The notes under the pieces: model-generated
The model's input: only the letters and a program-made list of their open reading frames with translations
The model's database searches: none
What the model was told of the DNA's origin: nothing
Made by a program: the position numbers and the translations under genes
Part shown: positions 13,218 to 20,219 of the stretch, one piece after another
Numbering within the stretch: position 1 is the stretch's first letter
How the letters are laid out: each line of letters starts with the position of its first letter
Assembly: GCA_937925595.1 (NCBI GenBank)
Contig: CALALQ010000316.1
Coordinates: 1 to 23,375, forward strand
Reading direction: 5' to 3'
Length of the DNA stretch: 23,375 bases
Source of the DNA: an uncultured Demequina sp.
GTDB taxonomy: Bacteria > Actinomycetota > Actinomycetes > Actinomycetales > Demequinaceae

Positions 13218-14087
13218 TTAGGGCGTGGGGAGGCGGGTGAGGCCGCTGTCGTCGGCGACAAGCATGTCGCCGCTGTTGGTGACGGTGACCGCCATTGCTG
13301 CACCGTGGACGGTACCCGCCTGGGTCCACTGGGTGCCGCCGGCGGTGAGGGTCCAGAGGGTGCCGCCGCTGCCTAGCCCAACGAGGCGTTGATGGTCGGG
13401 AGAGGCGCTGAGCCCGAACAGGCGGGGGGCACCTGACCATGCGGTGAAGGTTTTTCCGCCGTCCGAGCTGGTTTGCAGTCCGTCTGGGGTGGAGACGATG
13501 AGGCGACCGGTCGCGTCGACCACGAGCCCCAGCGCGGCCGCGGGCTCGCCCGCGGCCACCCACGTCTGTCCCTTGTCGTTGCTGGTGAGGAGTTGGGTGG
13601 AGTCGGTGGGGACGCCGTAGAGGGTCCCGTCCGGGCCAGCGGTGAGGGCATGGAAGTCCTTCTCGCCGATGAAGGCGACGGGCTCCCAGGTGAGGGCATT
13701 GTCGGTGCTGCGGATGATGCCCAGGTGCGGGGCGCCAAGGCGTTCGTCGGTGCGGGGGCCGGGGTGGCCGGAGGCGATGAGGGTGCCGTCGACGTCGGTG
13801 AGGCCCATTGCGTCGAAGTCGTGCCCGCCGACGGGGGTCCCGATTTCCCCGTCTGGGGTGGCGGGGTGGATGCCTTCGTGGGTGGCGAGAAGGAACCCGT
13901 CTCCGGCGGGGTCGGCGACGATGCTGTGCACGTGGCTGAACGGTGAGTCGGCGTGGTCGGTGCCGGTGCTGGGTGCGGGTGCGGCGCACCCGGCCAGTGT
14001 GGCGGCGACGATGCTGACCAGGGCGATGACGTGTGCTGCGCGGCGCGTCGGGTGCGAGCGGGCAGCATGAAGGGCGGTGTGTGGCAT
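13218..14087 (-). CDS. F510_1955-type BNR/sortilin-like lipoprotein (289 aa)
   Basis: This is a secreted lipoprotein with a BNR/sortilin-like beta-propeller, the family often named F510_1955 glycosylhydrolase. ATG at 14087 has AGGA 6 bases upstream. The signal peptide is at residues 20-34 (VIALVSIVAATLAGC), with the lipobox LAGC and a modified cysteine. Bladed repeats include HVHSIVADPAGDGFLLATHE, LGIIRSTDNALTWEPVAF, LLTSNDKGQTWVAAG and LQTSSDGGKTFTAW; the S-x-D-x-G-x-T-W Asp-box is repeated three times. The family is common in copper-resistance islands of actinobacteria and sits here between DUF305 and M23 genes. Glycosidase activity is doubtful, and an extracytoplasmic metal- or protein-binding role is equally possible. 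Confidence 0.85.
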   Translation of the reverse strand: MPHTALHAARSHPTRRAAHVIALVSIVAATLAGCAAPAPSTGTDHADSPFSHVHSIVADPAGDGFLLATHEGIHPATPDGEIGTPVGGHDFDAMGLTDVDGTLIASGHPGPRTDERLGAPHLGIIRSTDNALTWEPVAFIGEKDFHALTAGPDGTLYGVPTDSTQLLTSNDKGQTWVAAGEPAAALGLVVDATGRLIVSTPDGLQTSSDGGKTFTAWSGAPRLFGLSASPDHQRLVGLGSGGTLWTLTAGGTQWTQAGTVHGAAMAVTVTNSGDMLVADDSGLTRLPTP

Positions 14088-14147
14088 AGGTGTTCCTGCG
14101 CGTGAGCCGGGTGTGGGGCGCGGCGGCATCCGCGCCCCACATGTCGG

Positions 14148-14759
14148 TCAGAGGGTCGCGAGGAGGTCCTCCATGGTGGTGATCTCGGCCGTCTGGGTGT
14201 CGATGATGCTCTGGGCCAGGGTGACAGCGTCGCTGTTCTGCCCGTCGTTGAGCTCGTCCTTCGCCATGTCGATCGCGCCGCGGTGGTGCTCCATCATCTG
14301 CTCGAGGAACAGGCGAGCCGCCTCATTTCCTTCCGCGGATTCGAGGGCCTGCATGTCCTCTTCGGACATCATGCCGCCGCCGTGATCCATGCCGCCCATG
14401 TCGGAGCTGTTCGATTCGGCGCCCCAGTCCGACAGCCATCCCTGCATCTGCTGGATTTCCGGCTCCTGGGCGGCCTTGATGTCTTCGGCGAGGGTGACGA
14501 CACGCTCGTCGATCCCGTCCTTGGCGAGGAGGGTGTCGGACATCTCGATGGCCTGCTTGTGGTGCTCGATCATCATCGTGGCGAACATGATGTCTGCTTC
14601 GTTGGCGTCGGCGGTGGCGGGCGCGGAGGCGCTGCTGCTGCTGCCGCCGCTGTGGTCCATTCCGGGCATGGACCCGGACCCGGAAGTGCTCGCGCATCCG
14701 GCGAGGGTGAGAAGCGCGGTCAGCGTGAGTGCGGTGGTGGTCGCAATGCGGTTTTTCAT
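14148..14759 (-). CDS. DUF305 lipoprotein, copper-associated (203 aa)
   Basis: This is a secreted lipoprotein made of ferritin-like helical repeats and probably binds copper outside the cell. The signal peptide is LTLTALLTLAGC with lipobox LAGC. After a Met/His-rich linker (SMPGMDHSGG), two DUF305 repeats follow: DIMFATMMIEHHKQAIEMSD and, near residue 150, RLFLEQMMEHHRGAIDMAKD. Between them is a second Met/His cluster (DMGGMDHGGGMM). The repeated MMxEHH motifs are the likely metal sites. ATG at 14759 follows AGGAG by 6 bases. Family members usually accompany copper ATPases, which agrees with the gene order here. Inverted repeats lie in its leader. Confidence 0.92.
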   Translation of the reverse strand: MKNRIATTTALTLTALLTLAGCASTSGSGSMPGMDHSGGSSSSASAPATADANEADIMFATMMIEHHKQAIEMSDTLLAKDGIDERVVTLAEDIKAAQEPEIQQMQGWLSDWGAESNSSDMGGMDHGGGMMSEEDMQALESAEGNEAARLFLEQMMEHHRGAIDMAKDELNDGQNSDAVTLAQSIIDTQTAEITTMEDLLATL

Positions 14760-14780
14760 GGTGTTCTCCTGTAGTCGAGT

Positions 14781-14831
14781 TGCCCGGTCCGATATCCGGG
14801 CAGGGTGATGAGCGGTGTCCGCGAAGCGGAC
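14781..14831 (-). promoter_or_regulatory. Two hairpins in the leader of the DUF305 gene
   Basis: TGCCCGG/CCGGGCA (14781-14802) and GTCCGC-GAA-GCGGAC (14817-14831) form adjacent stem-loops between the DUF6153 stop and the DUF305 start. They could trim or attenuate the polycistronic message. No T-run follows, so full termination is unlikely. Confidence 0.45.
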
Positions 14832-14841
14832 AGACGGCTCG

Positions 14842-15285
14842 TCAGGTTCGACTGATGCAGAGAACGGTCAGTGAAGGTGGCAGCGGCAACAGCGAGCTGG
14901 TGGGCCCGCGCGCTACGGGCATGCGGATGAGCAGGTTCGTGCCGGGGGTGCGCCATCGTGCGAACGAGCGCCACAACAACAGGGTCGCCACCAGCAGCGC
15001 GAGCACGCAGACCATCCAGGCCATTGCATGATCGCCGGCACAATCCGCGCACCCCTCATGTGAGGCGTCCGAGCTCCCCACCGATGCAGCGGCAGGGGCG
15101 TCGTGATGGTCGGCCGTGGTGACTGCGACGGCGCTGCTGTGACCTGTCGTGGTGGGGTGGGTGTTGAGGGAGTGCATCGCCAGTAGCCCGGCGATGACGG
15201 CGACGGTGATCGCGACGAGCATCAGCAGCTTGCGCACCGGCGCGTGCCGGGCGTGCACGCGTTCTGCGGCTGCGATGAGCGACAC
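14842..15285 (-). CDS. DUF6153-like membrane protein, copper-associated (147 aa)
   Basis: This is a small membrane protein of the DUF6153 type, known from actinobacterial copper clusters. GTG at 15285 is chosen because AAAGGAGG lies 5 bases upstream; the GTG at 15291 would overlap it. One transmembrane segment lies near residues 18-39 (LLMLVAITVAVIAGLLAMHS) and another near 90-108 (AMAWMVCVLALLVATLLLW). The loop between them carries HHDAPAAA and HEGCADCAGDHA, a CxxC with histidines suited to copper binding. The gene is 49 bases after the ATPase gene and 82 bases before the DUF305 gene, in one operon. It could deliver copper to or from the ATPase. Confidence 0.8.
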   Translation of the reverse strand: MSLIAAAERVHARHAPVRKLLMLVAITVAVIAGLLAMHSLNTHPTTTGHSSAVAVTTADHHDAPAAASVGSSDASHEGCADCAGDHAMAWMVCVLALLVATLLLWRSFARWRTPGTNLLIRMPVARGPTSSLLPLPPSLTVLCISRT

Positions 15286-15334
15286 GTCCACCTCCTTTGC
15301 CTCCCAGGGTAATGACGTTGTTGGCGGCGAAGTG

Positions 15335-17446
15335 CTACTTGACGACGGCCTCGGGGCGGAGATTCAGGCGGCGAAGTAGCTGCGCGTTCAGGGCGACCAC
15401 GATTGTGGACAGCGACATCAAGATGGCACCGACCGACATCGGCAGCACGAACCCGATGGGTGCGAGTACGCCCGCGGCGAGGGGGACGGAGAGGAGGTTG
15501 TACCCGGCGGCCCACCACAGGTTCTGCTTCATCTTGCGGTAGCTCGCTCGCGACAAGTCGATGACCGACAGCACGGACCGGGGGTCGTCGCTGGCGAGGA
15601 TGACACCGGCGGATGCGATAGCGACGTCTGTGCCGGCGCCGATCGCGATGCCGACGTCGGCCTGGGCGAGGGCGGGGGCATCGTTTACCCCGTCTCCCAC
15701 CATTGCCACTTTGCGGCCTTCCTGCTGCAACTGGGTGACCTTGGAGGCTTTGTCTTCGGGGCGGACACCGGCGAAGAACCGGTCGATACCCAGCTCGTGG
15801 GAGACGCTTGCGGCGACGGCTTCGGCGTCACCGGTGATCATGACGACCTGCACGTCCCGCTCATGTAGTGCGGCGATCGCCTGCCGCGATTCGGGGCGGA
15901 TCTCATCTGCCAGGCGCAGCGCGCCGGCCACCTGTCCGTCGACGAGGACGTGCAAGATGATCGCGCCCTCCTCGCGCCACTGGTCCGCGACGGGGAGTTC
16001 GGTGACGTTGTTCTGCTCGAGCAGGTAGGGCCCGCCCACCTGGACCGTGCGACCGTCCACGCTCGCGCGCACGCCCACCGCCGGCGAGGACTCGAACCCG
16101 GTCGCGCCCGGGACGGAGAGCTGCTTCTCTTTCGCTGCCGCGACGATCGCGCGGGCCAGGGGGTGTTCGGAGTCTGTTTCTGCGGCGGCAGCCAGCCCCA
16201 GCAGGGTGTCTGTGTCGTACCCGTCGACCGGTTCAACGCCGGTGACGGCGGGGGTGCCCTTGGTGAGCGTTCCGGTCTTGTCGAACAGCACCGTGTTGAC
16301 GGTGCGCATGCTCTCCAGCGCGAGACGGTCTTTCACGAGGACGCCGCCGCGGGCGGCGCGCTCGGTCGCAATTGACACCACCAGCGGAATCGCCAAACCC
16401 AGAGCGTGCGGGCAGGCGATGACCAGCACCGTCACGGTGCGGACCACGGCCTCATCGGGCAGCCCGATCACCGTCCACACCAGTGCGGTGACGGCGGCGG
16501 CGCCGAGGGCGAACCAGAACAACCACCCCGCGGCACGGTCGGCGAGCCGTTGCGCACGGGAGGAAGAGCTTTGCGCGTCCGTGACCAGCTTCTGGATGCC
16601 GGCGAGGGCGGTGTCCTCCCCCACTGCGGTGATCTGCACCCGCACACCCGAGTCGGTCGCAACCGTTCCCGCGACGACCTGCTCGCCGTCGCCGCGGCGT
16701 ACCGGACGCGATTCGCCGGTGATCATCGACTCATCCATGCTGGCCGAGCCCTGCACGATCCGCCCGTCCGCGGGCACACGCCCGCCGGGGCGAACGACCA
16801 CGACATCCCCCACCGCCAGCTCCGACGGCGCAATCGTCACAGTGCTGTCACCTTCCACCTTCTCCGCCTCATCGGGCAGAAGAGCAGCGAGGGAGTCAAG
16901 CGCGGAGGTCGTTTGGGCGAGGGAGCGCATCTCGATCCAGTGACCGAGGAGCATGATCACGATCAGCAGCGCCAGTTCCCACCAGAAGTCCAGCTCGTGG
17001 TCCAGAATCCCCAGGCTTGCCCCCCAGGACGCGAGGAAGGCGACGGTGATTGCCAGGGCGATAAGCAGCATCATCCCTGGCTTTCGGGCGCGAAGCTCGC
17101 TCACCGCGCCCGTCAGGAACGGGGCCCCACCCCAGACGTACATGACCGTCCCCACCACGGGAGACACCCACGACACCCACCCCGCCTCCGGCAGGGAGTA
17201 CCCGAGAAGCATCGAGAACATCATCGAGAACGCGACCACCGGCACAGCCAGCACCAGCATGATCCAAAACAGCCGCCGGAATCTCGCGACGTGATCCCCG
17301 TGCCCGGCGTGACCGCCGTGGTCGGCGTGACCGTGACCGGAATGACCCGCCGCAGGAGCCACCTCGTTGTGACCGCCGTCCCCGTGATCATGTTGTCCGT
17401 GGCCGTGGGGACCGTGGTGCGCGTGGGTCGAAGTCTCGTCGTTCAC
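15335..17446 (-). CDS. copB: Copper-translocating P-type ATPase, CopB-like (703 aa)
   Basis: This is an integral membrane pump that exports copper using ATP. GTG at 17446 gives MNDETSTHAHHG, directly ahead of the histidine-rich N-terminal metal-binding tail (to residue about 52). A longer open frame runs through the control region to 17584 and is not likely to be translated. The motifs follow in order: TGES (243-246), CPH in the sixth membrane helix (345-347), phosphorylation site DKTGT (389-393), HPLA (about 428-431) and MVGDGVND (582-589). CPH instead of CPC and a His-rich N-terminus in place of CxxC domains mark the CopB group, often linked to Cu(II) or silver. Operators lie directly upstream. 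Four downstream genes form the likely operon. The gene symbol is by family type only. Confidence 0.93.
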   Translation of the reverse strand: MNDETSTHAHHGPHGHGQHDHGDGGHNEVAPAAGHSGHGHADHGGHAGHGDHVARFRRLFWIMLVLAVPVVAFSMMFSMLLGYSLPEAGWVSWVSPVVGTVMYVWGGAPFLTGAVSELRARKPGMMLLIALAITVAFLASWGASLGILDHELDFWWELALLIVIMLLGHWIEMRSLAQTTSALDSLAALLPDEAEKVEGDSTVTIAPSELAVGDVVVVRPGGRVPADGRIVQGSASMDESMITGESRPVRRGDGEQVVAGTVATDSGVRVQITAVGEDTALAGIQKLVTDAQSSSSRAQRLADRAAGWLFWFALGAAAVTALVWTVIGLPDEAVVRTVTVLVIACPHALGLAIPLVVSIATERAARGGVLVKDRLALESMRTVNTVLFDKTGTLTKGTPAVTGVEPVDGYDTDTLLGLAAAAETDSEHPLARAIVAAAKEKQLSVPGATGFESSPAVGVRASVDGRTVQVGGPYLLEQNNVTELPVADQWREEGAIILHVLVDGQVAGALRLADEIRPESRQAIAALHERDVQVVMITGDAEAVAASVSHELGIDRFFAGVRPEDKASKVTQLQQEGRKVAMVGDGVNDAPALAQADVGIAIGAGTDVAIASAGVILASDDPRSVLSVIDLSRASYRKMKQNLWWAAGYNLLSVPLAAGVLAPIGFVLPMSVGAILMSLSTIVVALNAQLLRRLNLRPEAVVK

Positions 17447-17455
17447 CCCGCCAGA

Positions 17456-17472
17456 ATACCCCCCTGGGGTAT
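17456..17472. promoter_or_regulatory. CsoR-type copper operator
   Basis: ATACCCCCCTGGGGTAT has 7-bp arms around 3 bases and matches the ATACCCC/GGGGTAT form of CsoR boxes in actinobacteria. It lies 10 bases upstream of the ATPase start and covers its putative -10 region. No CsoR gene is in the window. Confidence 0.65.
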
Positions 17473-17486
17473 ACCTGTGTACAGGT
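17473..17486. promoter_or_regulatory. Second palindrome in the divergent control region
   Basis: ACCTGT and ACAGGT are perfect arms around GT and adjoin the CsoR-type box. This is a candidate operator for the divergently encoded ArsR/CmtR-like sensor. Confidence 0.5.
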
Positions 17487-17521
17487 TTTCGTTTATTCAG
17501 CGTTCCATGTACTTTTGAGGG

Positions 17522-17866
17522 ATGGCGACTGCAACCGTGACAGCGACCGCGACTCATACTGCCGCTCTCGCACGTTTGGGCCACGCCCTATCGGACTCCA
17601 CTCGCGCGGGTGTCCTCCTCACGTTGCGGGAGGCGCCGGCGTACCCGTCGGACTTGGCGGACGCGCTCGGCGTCTCGCGTCAGGTCATGTCGAACCAGCT
17701 GGCGTGCCTTCGTGGGTGCGGGCTCGTGGAGGCCGTGCCAGACGGGCGCCGCACCTGGTACCGGCTCGCTGATTCTCACCTCGCGCCCGCTCTGGATGAG
17801 CTGCTACGCGTCGTCCTCTACGTCGAACCGGGCTGCTGCGCCGGGGAAAGCTGCACCTGCGCATGA
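17522..17866 (+). CDS. ArsR/SmtB-family metal sensor, CmtR-like (114 aa)
   Basis: This is a winged-helix repressor that should release DNA when it binds a thiophilic metal. The N-terminus is Ala/Thr-rich. The helix-turn-helix lies in SDLADALGVSRQVMSNQLAC (about residues 43-62). The pair C62 and C66 in CLRGC matches the CmtR metal ligands in the recognition helix. The wing is DGRRTWYRLADSHL. A cysteine-rich tail (CCAGESCTC, C105-C113) could give further ligands, as in CmtR, where Cd/Pb is bound by two helix cysteines and one C-terminal cysteine. ATG at 17522 stands directly after GAGGG, which is too close for ideal spacing; GTG at 17537 is an alternative. It overlaps the transporter gene by 4 bases and is divergent from the ATPase, so it may control both sides. 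Confidence 0.88.
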   Translation: MATATVTATATHTAALARLGHALSDSTRAGVLLTLREAPAYPSDLADALGVSRQVMSNQLACLRGCGLVEAVPDGRRTWYRLADSHLAPALDELLRVVLYVEPGCCAGESCTCA

Positions 17867-18531
17867 CCACCACCGCACCTCGCCCCACCGACGACCGTCG
17901 GCATGTCCTGCAATGCCGCATCAAGTGGATCGTCACCGCGACGATCGCGTACAACCTCATCGAGGCCGTCGTTGCGATCAGTGCGGGCACCATCGCCTCC
18001 TCGTCCGCGCTGATCGGGTTCGGACTGGACTCCACCATCGAGGTCCTGTCCGCCGCGGCCGTCGCCTGGCAGTTCACCCGCCGCGACCCCGAACGCTGGG
18101 AGAAGGGCACGCTCCGCGTCATCGCCGTGGCGTTCTTCGCCCTCGCCGCGTATGTCACCGCAACGTCGGTGATCGCCCTCGTTGGCCAGGTCGATGTCCA
18201 GCACTCCACGATCGGGATCGTGCTGACCGCGCTGAGCGTCGTCATCATGCCCTTCCTGTCCCTCGCGGAACGCCGAGCGGGTCGCGAGCTCGGGTCGGCC
18301 ACGGCCGTGGCCGACTCGAAGCAGACCCTCATCTGCACCTACCTGTCGGCCGCGGTGCTCATCGGCCTCGTCGTGAACAGCCTGTTCGGCTGGTGGTGGG
18401 CCGACGCGATCGCCGGATTCGTCATCGCCGCGTTCGCAATCCGAGAAGGCATCGAGGCATGGCGCGGCGACCCTTGCGCCACCTCCGTCGGGATGCTCCT
18501 CGAGGACGACCACCACGACCACGACCACTGA
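17863..18531 (+). CDS. CDF-like cation transporter (222 aa)
   Basis: This is a membrane transporter related to cation diffusion facilitators, which export divalent cations against protons. Five to six transmembrane segments are visible, including IVTATIAYNLIEAVVAISAG, VIAVAFFALAAYVTATSVI and TLICTYLSAAVLIGLVVNSL. The first-segment GFGLDSTIEVLSA and the later VADSKQTLICTY carry the D/S and D/H-type metal-site positions of the family. The C-terminal tail (DDHHDHDH) is rich in His and Asp. It is shorter than a classical CDF because the cytoplasmic domain is largely missing, as in the CmtR-linked group. The ATG overlaps the sensor stop (ATGA), so the two are coupled. The metal could be Cd, Pb, Zn or Co. 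Confidence 0.87.
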   Translation: MTTTAPRPTDDRRHVLQCRIKWIVTATIAYNLIEAVVAISAGTIASSSALIGFGLDSTIEVLSAAAVAWQFTRRDPERWEKGTLRVIAVAFFALAAYVTATSVIALVGQVDVQHSTIGIVLTALSVVIMPFLSLAERRAGRELGSATAVADSKQTLICTYLSAAVLIGLVVNSLFGWWWADAIAGFVIAAFAIREGIEAWRGDPCATSVGMLLEDDHHDHDH

Positions 18532-18533
18532 CT

Positions 18534-19175
18534 GTGAAGACGAACACCAAGCCGCTGATCATCACGGCCGCCGTTCTCGTCGCTGTCATCGTGGCTGGCC
18601 TTGTCGCCTTCCTCGTCACACGAGCCCAGGCACCCGACCCCGCGGCCGCAGCGGTCGTGCGCGAGGACTCACACGTTCTCGATGACGGCGGCGACGGCGC
18701 GGTGACCGTGGTGGAGTTCCTGGACTTCGAGTGCGAAGCGTGCGGCGCCTACTACCCGGTGGTGGAGGACCTGCGGCAGGAGTACGCCGGCCAGATCACC
18801 TACGTGGTCCGCTACTTCCCCCTCCCCGGCCACTTCAACTCCACCCATTCCGCCGTCGCAGCGGAGGCGGCCGCGCAGCAGGGCCGCTTCGAGGAGATGT
18901 ATCAACGCCTCTTCGACACGCAAGCCGAGTGGGGCGAAGCCCAGGAGTCCCGCGCCGAGTTGTTCCGCAGCTACGCCGCCGACCTCGGACTCGACATGAC
19001 CGCCTACGACGCCGCCGTCGCCAACCCGAAAACGGAGCAGCGCGTGCGCGCTGACTTCGATGAAGGCCGCGCGCTCGGCGTCGGCAGCACGCCCACGTTC
19101 TTCGTCAATGGCCAGCCGCTCGTCATCGAAAGGTGGAACGACCTCGAAACAGCAATCCAAGCTGCCCTCTACTAA
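18534..19175 (+). CDS. Membrane-anchored DsbA-like thioredoxin-fold protein (213 aa)
   Basis: This is an extracytoplasmic thiol oxidoreductase of the DsbA/thioredoxin_4 type. GTG at 18534 begins 2 bases past the transporter stop and lacks its own ribosome site, so it depends on coupling. A transmembrane anchor (about residues 8-27, LIITAAVLVAVIVAGLVAFL) leads to the catalytic domain. The active site CEAC (C67, C70) lies in FLDFECEACGAYY, and the conserved cis-Pro is in VGSTPTFFVNG. A helical insert (EEMYQRLFDTQAEWGEAQES) is normal for the family. It ends the plus-strand metal operon, 14 bases before palindrome D. A role in keeping the cysteines of envelope metal proteins in the right state is likely. 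Confidence 0.9.
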   Translation: MKTNTKPLIITAAVLVAVIVAGLVAFLVTRAQAPDPAAAAVVREDSHVLDDGGDGAVTVVEFLDFECEACGAYYPVVEDLRQEYAGQITYVVRYFPLPGHFNSTHSAVAAEAAAQQGRFEEMYQRLFDTQAEWGEAQESRAELFRSYAADLGLDMTAYDAAVANPKTEQRVRADFDEGRALGVGSTPTFFVNGQPLVIERWNDLETAIQAALY

Positions 19176-19189
19176 GGCGCCCCGGGCGT

Positions 19190-19209
19190 GCAAAACCGAT
19201 CGGTTCTGC
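19190..19209. repeat. Boundary palindrome D
   Basis: GCAAAACCGATCGGTTCTGC, followed by ACC, is a near-perfect palindrome in the same orientation as A, B and C. It lies 14 bases beyond the DsbA-like gene and 11 bases before the arginase fragment, so it marks the edge of the metal module. Confidence 0.65.
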
Positions 19210-19220
19210 ACCGCTCTGAG

Positions 19221-19484
19221 CTAGCGGAGGGCGGCGGTCCCAAGTTCGTTCAGGCCGTCGCTGATCACGTCTGCGAGCAAACGAGCGTACAAGCCGTCCG
19301 GGTCCAGATCGGGGTCAAAAACCGTCACTGATGCGCCGACGGCGTGGGGGGCGAGAGTCGCGAGAAGCTCGCCGAGTTGGTGCGCTTCGATGCCGCCGGA
19401 GTCGGGGCTGTCGACAGCGGGCATGACGGCAGGATCGAACGCTGTGGCGAGGAGGTCGCTCGCTGCGGCGGCGAGGAGTTCACC
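19221..19484 (-). pseudogene. 3' fragment of an arginase/ureohydrolase-family gene
   Basis: The frame reads FDPAVMPAVDSPDSGG and then SVTVFDPDLDPDGLYARLL, ending in TAALR with its own stop. These are the closing motifs of arginase-family enzymes (D-P-x-x-x-P-x-V-D-x-P-x-x-G-G and FDPDLDPDG). The catalytic N-terminal 200 or more residues, with the metal-binding DxHxD, are absent. The frame runs back into a terminator with no plausible start. It is therefore a remnant left between palindrome D and the terminator at 19505-19536. The family call is from memory of the motifs. Confidence 0.65.
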
Positions 19485-19504
19485 CTTGGTGATGCTCGAG
19501 AACG

Positions 19505-19536
19505 AAAAAAGGGACCGGCCCGGTGGGCACGGTCCC
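19505..19536 (-). terminator. Rho-independent terminator
   Basis: On the minus strand GGGACCG and CGGTCCC, extended by GCCC/GGGC, form a stem followed by six T. It lies 15 bases past the stop of the 64-aa gene and ends the minus-strand partition operon. Confidence 0.85.
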
Positions 19537-19550
19537 TTCTCAGGCGCGTC

Positions 19551-19745
19551 TCAGGCGGTCTTGGAGACCGTTTGGGCCTCCGGGTCGACGCCGAATCTGC
19601 GGATGTAGGTCTGGCGAATTTCTTGGAGCTGCGCGCGCTCGCGATCGCTGATCGGGTCGGCCTCGCCTGCCGCGATGCGGCGCTGGAGGCTGCCCTTGTT
19701 CGATGTCACGAAGCGTCCGGTGACGGACGAGCGGTAATGAGCCAT
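19551..19745 (-). CDS. Small GRFVT-motif protein (64 aa)
   Basis: This short protein starts MAHYRSSVTGRFVTSNKG, which shares the RSxxTGRFVT motif with the repeat protein at 11359-11565. A helical, charged second part follows (PISDRERAQLQEIRQTYIRR). ATG at 19745 has GGAAGG 9-14 bases upstream. It overlaps the 3' end of the membrane-protein gene by 40 bases and is the last gene before the terminator. The function is unknown. Confidence 0.65.
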   Translation of the reverse strand: MAHYRSSVTGRFVTSNKGSLQRRIAAGEADPISDRERAQLQEIRQTYIRRFGVDPEAQTVSKTA

Positions 19746-20218
19746 CTGATCACCTTCCTTCCACGTCTATTTTCCGTCGCGATCGCGGGCGTGTCTACGG
19801 CGGGTGCACGTTGAAGGTTCTTGATCGTGCGATAGATCATCTTGCCTTCGGTGGGGGTCGCGTCCTCGAGCAGCGCCTGGAGGGCGTCGTTTGCGACCTC
19901 GCGGTCCTCCTGGTCGTCAGATGCGGCCAGCCCCAGGGCCCATTGCGCGCGGTTCCACCACTGCTCTCGCGCGGCGTTCTCGCGGGCGATCTTGGTCGAG
20001 CGGATGGCGGGAGTGAAGGCGATGACGGCGGCGATGACAGCGAAGACGCCGGCCATCGGGGGCCCGCTCAGAATCGCGCGCCAGAGAGCTTCGTCGATGA
20101 CAACGGGTGTGGTCAGCGCAGGGTAGGGCGGAAAGGCACTGCGGAGGCCGTATCCGATACCTCCGCTTGCGAGGATGATCCCGGCCAGCGCCCAGCCGCG
20201 CCGCGCTCGAGCGCTCAC
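19706..20218 (-). CDS. Two-span membrane protein in the par operon (170 aa)
   Basis: Two transmembrane segments are evident: about residues 9-28 (WALAGIILASGGIGYGLRSA) and 55-72 (MAGVFAVIAAVIAFTPAIRS). A long charged cytoplasmic C-terminal part follows (ENAAREQWWNRAQWALGLAA, then NDALQALLEDATP). The family is not recognised. GTG at 20218 begins one base after the ParB-like stop and uses its GGGGGTG as ribosome site, so the gene belongs to the parA operon. A membrane protein placed after ParAB might have a role in segregation or plasmid maintenance, but this is only positional inference. Confidence 0.7.
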   Translation of the reverse strand: MSARARRGWALAGIILASGGIGYGLRSAFPPYPALTTPVVIDEALWRAILSGPPMAGVFAVIAAVIAFTPAIRSTKIARENAAREQWWNRAQWALGLAASDDQEDREVANDALQALLEDATPTEGKMIYRTIKNLQRAPAVDTPAIATENRRGRKVIRWLITARPSPDAS

Positions 20219-20219
20219 G

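Noticed and set aside
16406..17518. A long plus-strand frame opposite the copper ATPase
   Set aside because: It has no ribosome site and an Arg/His/Gly/Pro-rich composition; it is the antisense of a clearly conserved ATPase.
17610..19175. A 521-codon open frame spanning the sensor, transporter and DsbA-like genes
   Set aside because: Only its last 213 codons, from the GTG at 18534, have protein character. The upstream part is an arginine-rich frame shadow of the two preceding genes.
6513..19209. A Tn3-type transposon carrying the resolvase and cargo
   Set aside because: No transposase or 38-bp terminal inverted repeats were found; the short palindromes differ from Tn3 ends.
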